Below are positions 34,274 to 38,424 of a stretch of DNA of 38,424 nt, piece after piece. The stretch is from JALYXS01 sp051003795 (GTDB taxonomy: Bacteria; Acidobacteriota; Terriglobia; Bryobacterales; Bryobacteraceae). How positions within the stretch are numbered: position 1 is the first letter of the stretch; every line of letters begins with the position of its first letter. Position numbers and translations under genes: made by a program. The notes under the pieces are model-generated. The model made no database searches and was not told the DNA's origin. It worked only from the letters and a program-made list of their open reading frames with translations. The stretch is from positions 1 through 38,424 of the forward strand of contig JBPCKZ010000137.1 of the NCBI GenBank assembly GCA_051003795.1, given 5' to 3'.

Positions 34274-35419
34274 TTACACGCACGCGGACTCAACCGCGCC
34301 GGAAAGAGCATCGAACTTGCCTCGAATCAAATCTATTTGCTCGATTTGATTGGTTGCCCAGCGTCGGCGATCCTGAAGTGAAACGACCTGATCGTAATTG
34401 CCTAATTGGCCCAGTGGAACGTTAAGCCAAAGGCTGTTTTGAATCAATACATTAGCATCTTCAATTCCGCCAATTTGGTAATTGGATGGAAGTCCCCTAG
34501 CTACTGGCTCAAAAGAGGTAATCCGGTTGGTCAACTTCGCAGCTAGGTCATCCGTGACGGCGCGCGAAACCCTACCGTGCATGGTCAAATCGGCCTGAAT
34601 CATTTCCTTTTCGCCCGCTGGAGACCCCATCGCAATATCGAGAGGAGTTCGCCGACGACGGGCAGTGTCAAACCCATTAAAAACCCATCCGGCAAACACG
34701 GGCCGTCCCAGTTGGTCGAATTCCGTAAAGTGTGGATTAGTATCTTTGAATCTGGTGAGTCCTACGTGCCAATCATTCACGAAGGAAGGCACCATTTGAC
34801 CAATCAGCCCAACACAGTAAACACTAAAGTTGTCTGAAGTGCATGGCACGATATAGTAATCGGAAGAATAGAATGCCGCCCTCACAAGTGCCCCAAAGGA
34901 CGGGGGAAGATCAATAATCACGAAGTCGAACGCTGACCCGTTTTTTTCTTCAGCCGCCGCCACAATTTTTTGCAATGCAACGTATCGGCTCAGGCCAGTC
35001 CCGGTTAACAGATCAGCACCAACGTTTAGAGAATCCGCATAAACGTTAAGCCAGAAATCGCCAGCGATGATCGAAACATTTTCGCTTGTGTGGGGGCCTT
35101 TTGCCAGGAATATCTCCTCCCCGCCTGTGTTTTGTAAAAATCGTTGCAGGAAGGATCTGATAGTCGTCCCGTAGGGTATGTTTTGCGTTGGGAGTTTTCC
35201 CATAAACAGATCCTCCCCAAGCATCGCGATGGAAACGTTGCATTGCGGATCAAAATCGATCAAGAGGATTTTTTTTCCGCGCCTTCCCATAGCATCCGCC
35301 AGATTCCAGCAGATTGTGGATTTCCCGACGCCGCCCTTGTTGTTGAAAACAGAAATCAGTTTCGCCATACCGTTTGTCCATCCTTCGTGGGTGGATTTCG
35401 TTGTTTCTTTGCGTTCCAT
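34274..35419 (-). CDS. ParA-family ATPase (orphan)
   Basis: This protein has 381 residues. The deviant Walker A NNKGGVGKST starts at residue 26. Walker A' is LLIDFDPQCN and Walker B DFVIIDLPPS. The ATG at 35419 is chosen over ATG 35368 because AGGAGG (35427-35432) lies 7 nt upstream. The C-terminal 150 residues are not typical of chromosomal ParA/Soj (about 250 residues). No parB or centromere-like repeat is visible nearby, so it is probably a plasmid- or prophage-derived ATPase rather than a chromosome partition gene. Codon use and base composition are more AT-rich than in upstream genes. Confidence 0.85.
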   Translation of the reverse strand: MERKETTKSTHEGWTNGMAKLISVFNNKGGVGKSTICWNLADAMGRRGKKILLIDFDPQCNVSIAMLGEDLFMGKLPTQNIPYGTTIRSFLQRFLQNTGGEEIFLAKGPHTSENVSIIAGDFWLNVYADSLNVGADLLTGTGLSRYVALQKIVAAAEEKNGSAFDFVIIDLPPSFGALVRAAFYSSDYYIVPCTSDNFSVYCVGLIGQMVPSFVNDWHVGLTRFKDTNPHFTEFDQLGRPVFAGWVFNGFDTARRRRTPLDIAMGSPAGEKEMIQADLTMHGRVSRAVTDDLAAKLTNRITSFEPVARGLPSNYQIGGIEDANVLIQNSLWLNVPLGQLGNYDQVVSLQDRRRWATNQIEQIDLIRGKFDALSGAVESACV

Positions 35420-35426
35420 AGAACGG

Positions 35427-35432
35427 CCTCCT
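35427..35432 (-). promoter_or_regulatory. Shine-Dalgarno of the ParA gene
   Basis: AGGAGG on the minus strand with a 7-nt spacer to ATG 35419 decides the start of the ParA protein, adding 17 residues before the Walker A strand. Confidence 0.75.
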
Positions 35433-35538
35433 CGTGATACACTTCGAGACAGGCGTCCCGTGGCACCGCAAAGCGATTCCGGCGCTTTGTGGTTTAGGGC
35501 CGACGATGTTCCATCCAGCGTTATCCGCTCGCGTTATT

Positions 35539-36501
35539 TTACGCCAATAATTCCGATAAGTCCCACACTCGATCGGTAATTTTCGATTCCATCGCGGGCG
35601 TCACGCGAATCGTGCTGTGAATCCGGCAAAAATTGTAATACGCGAAATGCAGGCAGTACGCGGCCCACAGATTTTCCCATTTTTTCGAGAACGCATTCGT
35701 CAATCGCGTGAGCCTGCGAACGCTCATGCGGATCGTGAGGTTTTGGCGTTCCACGTGGCTCGTGCAGATGCGGCGGGTATCGGGATTTCCCATGATTGGG
35801 ATCTTCTCCGTATCCACTACGTCCCCAGGCGAGTACCGATGATCGTCTTTGGAATTCGCATAGACCTTGATGAGTTGGGCGAAATCGCAGCGGTCGCTTA
35901 GCGTGGTGGTGATGGCCGAAACGTAGGGCACAAAGCCATCGCAGCTAATCTGGAAGCGCTGCGGGGCTGTGGCGGCGCGCAAGCCTTCAATGAATACGTC
36001 CGTGGTTGCCTGATTCCTCTTGCCGAGTGCAAAATTCAAAATCAATTTCGTCGTGCGTTCGATGGCAACGAAGCAATAGGCGTCTCCAAAGCTGGGATCG
36101 TCATCGGGTCCACACCTCTTTTCTTTCTTATTCACAAAGCCCCAAATTTCGTCGCATTGTACGTCCTTAACCGGAACATTCACAATCAACCGCCCCATGA
36201 GCTTTTCGCACTTCTCGCCAGCGAGAACCAAAACTTTCATAATCGTATTCCTATCGACCTTAGCGATGCGTTCCGTGGAGCGGATCGAGTTGCCTTCCAG
36301 CAGTAATTGGACGATGAGCAGCGACTTTTCTTCGCTGATGTACATCTCGCCCAGAGTGCGTTCGTGAGCTTCCGTGAAGGTGCGTTTGCACTGAGCGCAG
36401 CGGAAGCGGAGCAGGCCATTGCGATGCTTACCGAAGCGTTGACATTTTACCTTGCAATCTTCGCAAGTCATTGTAAAGGTTGATTTTGCTTCAGTAACCA
36501 T
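35539..36501 (-). mobile_element. IS1-like DDE transposase gene
   Basis: The ATG at 36501 encodes 320 residues. A zinc ribbon is formed by C13, C16, C35 and C38 (CEDC and CAQC). An HTH region (NSIRSTERIAKVDRNTIMK) and a DDE domain follow. Candidate acidic residues are D in QCDEIWGFV, D in SCDGFVPYV and E in SHVERQNLTIRM. The order and motifs match IS1-type transposases, here as one uninterrupted frame rather than the InsA/InsB frameshift of E. coli IS1. I looked for terminal inverted repeats and a target duplication and found only a weak, unconvincing match, so element ends are not drawn. The frame is intact, so the transposase may be functional. Confidence 0.85.
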
Positions 36502-36507
36502 GTTGTT

Positions 36508-36536
36508 ATAATACAACGAGCGTTCGTTGTTGTCAA
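36508..36536 (-). promoter_or_regulatory. Near-consensus sigma70 promoter with embedded palindrome
   Basis: On the minus strand TTGACA (36536-36531), a 17-bp spacer and TATTAT (36513-36508) precede the transposase ATG by only 6 nt, so the mRNA would be leaderless. The spacer holds the inverted repeat ACAACGA-ACGC-TCGTTGT, which could be an operator for self-repression. Confidence 0.75.
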
Positions 36537-36600
36537 TAGGGAATAGTTGTCCTCCTATGAGATTTTAAAGGTATATTTAGGGGGTGTAGCGAAAGCTCTA

Positions 36601-37398
36601 TCAGGCTACCATGTCGTCAAGAACTTCGCTGAATTGTTCGTAACCAGCGTGGTCGCCGGATGAAATCGGGATAACGATGTCGGCACATTTTTCGACGATC
36701 CTCCGCGCATCCGATCTCCAGACTTCGGCCTTAGCTTCTACGGCAACCTTGCGCCACTTTCCGACCGGGGTAGATGAAAGATCCTGAATCTTAAAGCCAA
36801 ATCGCTCTGCTGCTGATAGCGCACCAGCGGTAGGATTCAATATCGAAATTGAAACCGGCTGTCGCCTCTTGGGACTCACAAGAAAGTCGAACTCGTGTTG
36901 TTTCAGTTCACCACTTACCTTTACGCGCTCAGTGATTTTTGCTCGTCGGGGACTCCACCTTTTTAGGATTGAGGCTAATTGCGCATTGAGCGATTCATCG
37001 ACAGCGGACGGAATGTGTTTTAGAATCTCCGTCATTGCAAGCGTCGAGCACATCCCGACCGCCGTTATCGCTTTCGCGAGTCCGGCCATTTTCGCCCCCG
37101 TCTGGAATACCTCATCGGTGTACGCAACCCCGAAAGTCGCGGCGAAAATTTCGAAATGATTCTCAATGGACGGTGTAATTTTCATCCCTTGAAGAATCAG
37201 TTCGTTAACGGCCTTTCCGCCGTCGTTTACAAGGAAAAAATCAGCTACGCGTGGCTCGACAAAAACATCAATCCACCTTTTGTCAACCGTTAACAGAGGT
37301 AGCGTAACGACACACGCCCCATGCACCTCTTGAACTTCCGTCTGGGACGCCAAATGATCCACCACGAGCTGCCGGATAGATTCGCAAGTTTTAATCAT
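36601..37398 (-). CDS. DUF1828-like protein
   Basis: The 265-residue soluble protein resembles DUF1828 in its N-terminal half (WIDVFVEP, FFLVNDGGKAVNELILQG). A C-terminal half follows with a DUF1829-like flavour (HEFDFLVSPKRRQPVSISIL, KVAVEAKAEVWRSDARRIV). The function of these domains is not established to my knowledge; they tend to occur in accessory regions. The start overlaps the previous gene's stop as ATGA, so it is translationally coupled. No membrane segment or signal peptide is visible. The conserved acidic and lysine residues of the C-terminal part (EFDFLV, VEAKAEV) faintly recall restriction-endonuclease-fold enzymes, which is speculation. Confidence 0.65.
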   Translation of the reverse strand: MIKTCESIRQLVVDHLASQTEVQEVHGACVVTLPLLTVDKRWIDVFVEPRVADFFLVNDGGKAVNELILQGMKITPSIENHFEIFAATFGVAYTDEVFQTGAKMAGLAKAITAVGMCSTLAMTEILKHIPSAVDESLNAQLASILKRWSPRRAKITERVKVSGELKQHEFDFLVSPKRRQPVSISILNPTAGALSAAERFGFKIQDLSSTPVGKWRKVAVEAKAEVWRSDARRIVEKCADIVIPISSGDHAGYEQFSEVLDDMVA

Positions 37399-37841
37399 GG
37401 CCGTCTCCGATCTGAATTTTGTACCCGCACGTTCAGAACTTTAAAACCTGCAAATATAAACTCTCGGGCGGTTAGGCCCGGATCAAAATCCGGAAGGCAT
37501 TCTTTGTGCGTATCCAGCGTACCCGGCTTCCACATATGGCGATGCCAGCCTTTACAATGATGGGCCTTACCCCGATGATCGTTTACGCGCGCCTCCCAGT
37601 CTATGCCATCGATGCGCCCATTGCCATCAAGGATAATGGACATCGCCCAACTCTGGACAAGTGGCGCACGGACTTTTATCACCACCCGGACAAATACCTG
37701 TAATCTGCCAACCCGAATTCGCTTGTCAAACGTTCCACCATTGCGAGTGATATCGGCCTCAAGATCTTCCATCGTAAGGGGAATTTGCTTAACGTGCTTC
37801 CGGACGCGAATTTCGATTGTTGAGGGCTTCTCTCTCTTCAT
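37395..37841 (-). CDS. Hypothetical protein with GWHRHMW motif
   Basis: The 148-residue protein has a basic N-terminus (MKREKPSTIEIRVRKHVKQI) and a beta-rich middle (VFVRVVIKVRAPLVQSWAM). A histidine-rich motif, HHCKGWHRHMWKPG (about residues 92-105), suggests metal binding or catalysis. A hydrophobic strand FIFAGFKVLNVRV ends it. The pattern recalls small DUF6516/TumE-like toxin candidates, but I cannot assign it with confidence. The stop overlaps the DUF1828-like start by 4 bp. The start codon lies in the arm of a perfect hairpin and has no Shine-Dalgarno sequence. Confidence 0.65.
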   Translation of the reverse strand: MKREKPSTIEIRVRKHVKQIPLTMEDLEADITRNGGTFDKRIRVGRLQVFVRVVIKVRAPLVQSWAMSIILDGNGRIDGIDWEARVNDHRGKAHHCKGWHRHMWKPGTLDTHKECLPDFDPGLTAREFIFAGFKVLNVRVQNSDRRRP

Positions 37842-37859
37842 CCCAGCATAGGGATGAAG
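37836..37859 (-). promoter_or_regulatory. Perfect 9-bp hairpin sequestering a start codon
   Basis: CTTCATCCC and GGGATGAAG form a perfect inverted repeat around AGCATA. In the minus-strand mRNA the AUG of the GWHRHMW gene lies within the 3' arm (GGGAUGAAG). The structure would block initiation unless opened, for instance by translation of the upstream gene, which ends 13 nt before the repeat. It could instead be a DNA operator. Confidence 0.6.
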
Positions 37860-37871
37860 TATATCAGTGAG

Positions 37872-38168
37872 CTAAGATTCTTTCCGTGGTCTTCCGCCAG
37901 CGCGCGTCTTGCGCTTTGCCGCAAGCTGGCGGAAGTGATCTGGCCCGAACCGCTTTGCGGTAGCGCTCCCGCCTTTATGTCCCATCGCAGCAGCGGGCGA
38001 TAAGCTCGCTTGCTCGATGAAATCTTCGGTAAGCGCTATTGCGGATTTCAGCAATTCCCGGCAACGCTTCGTGCGGCCTTCGGGAAGTTCAGTGGTGGAT
38101 AAAATCAGATCAACTTCGGAGATGAGGTTGCGGAGTGCGTGGAATTCGCGGTTAGATGGTTTCGCCAT
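37872..38168 (-). CDS. Small KGG-motif, AT-hook-tailed protein
   Basis: From ATG 38168 the product has 98 residues; an upstream in-frame start at 38204 is possible. The N-terminal 60 residues are helical (REFHALRNLISEVDLILSTT). The C-terminus reads GHKGGSATAKRFG, then KRKTRAGGRPRKES. The KGG motif is shared with stress-induced KGG and related small proteins, and the final GGRPRK resembles an AT-hook that binds DNA minor groove. It is the first gene of a three-gene minus-strand operon; the next starts 30 bp later. A regulatory or antitoxin-like role is plausible but unproven. Confidence 0.65.
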   Translation of the reverse strand: MAKPSNREFHALRNLISEVDLILSTTELPEGRTKRCRELLKSAIALTEDFIEQASLSPAAAMGHKGGSATAKRFGPDHFRQLAAKRKTRAGGRPRKES

Positions 38169-38296
38169 AACTTCAACCGTAAAGCGAGTTTTGCTCGAAA
38201 GCAAGCGTTCGCTGTTTATAGGTCAACGCACACTTCAGACACTACCGAAAATCTCAGCCTTTTCAGATTGAGCGAGGCGTGTTAACCTGATACCGA

Positions 38297-38424
38297 GGGG
38301 GGCGCAACGGATTCGACGGGATTGAATTGTGATGGGAAGGCGTGCCGGGTTCCGAGCTCCCGTAAAACGATCGGAAAAACACAATTGCCAATCAGCAATT
38401 TGCATACGCTGCTTAATTAATTAG
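38297..38424 (+). ncRNA. ssrA: tmRNA (5' part; 3' end outside window)
   Basis: The 5' end GGGGGGCGCAACGGATTCGA followed by CGGG is the conserved tmRNA acceptor and D-like region. A short tag frame runs to GCA TAC GCT GCT TAA (38402-38416), giving a peptide ending NQQFAYAA with TAA at 38414. The preceding codons read K-N-T-I-A; the resume codon is not certain. The tmRNA rescues stalled ribosomes and tags incomplete proteins for ClpXP-type and Lon proteases. The tRNA-like 3' half lies beyond the window edge. Confidence 0.93.

Noticed and set aside
35500..36560. Terminal inverted repeats for the IS1-like element
   Set aside because: The best pair (near 35500 and 36550) aligns only loosely with a gap, and no target duplication flanks it. 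The CCTCCT similarity at both ends is a pair of same-orientation SD-like sequences, not inverted repeats.
1..38424. CRISPR arrays and tRNA genes
   Set aside because: No regularly spaced repeats and no tRNA T-arm or acceptor pattern were seen by eye, apart from the partial tmRNA. A covariance-model scan was not possible.

Overview
The window reads like a chromosomal segment from a GC-rich acidobacterium, most likely the Bryobacterales/Solibacter lineage. The grounds are a secreted protein ending in the C-terminal domain typical of Solibacter surface proteins (TIGR03437 type), several secreted YVTN/NHL beta-propellers, a PEP-CTERM exosortase substrate, a long TPR lipoprotein and a 4.5S RNA-dnaX-ybaB-recR block. 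Placement rests on family recognition only; no database search was run.

Layout. 1-1029: 3' part of a xylose isomerase gene and a small DUF2905 membrane protein. 1134-3110 (minus): a secreted ankyrin/c-heme/cyclase-like fusion, divergent from a LutA-type Fe-S protein (3196-3924). 3950-6640: SRP RNA, dnaX, ybaB, recR, a replication and repair housekeeping unit. 6707-13232: a large secreted propeller protein, a TPR lipoprotein and an unknown secreted protein. 13319-17452: a tight three-gene polysaccharide unit (alcohol dehydrogenase/Gfo-Idh fusion, GT4, GT2). 17480-21835: cytochrome P460, then on the minus strand lon and, further up, ubiX-pheA coupled by a GTGA overlap.

21984-24899 is the most intriguing unnamed stretch. 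It has an XRE-like regulator with an S24 fold that lacks the expected lysine, a convergent overlapping hypothetical gene, a 38-residue secreted-looking peptide ending in a CxxC tail, a seven-helix membrane protein and a membrane-anchored hypothetical protein. 24904-27652 returns to recognisable genes: a SprT-like metalloprotease, fabH and a D-2-hydroxyacid dehydrogenase. 27670-34197 is an exported-protein region with a PEP-CTERM protein, a YVTN/BACON protein with a duplicated unnamed domain, a frameshifted propeller gene, a Tat-exported NHL protein and a tiny basic secreted protein.

34274-38168 looks like an accessory island. It is visibly more AT-rich, all its genes are on the minus strand, and it contains an orphan ParA ATPase, an IS1-like transposase with its own sigma70 promoter and embedded palindrome, and a compact three-gene operon (KGG-motif small protein, a protein with a GWHRHMW motif, a DUF1828-like protein). 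A perfect hairpin covers one start codon of that operon. The island abuts the 5' end of the tmRNA gene (ssrA), which the window cuts after the tag reading frame.
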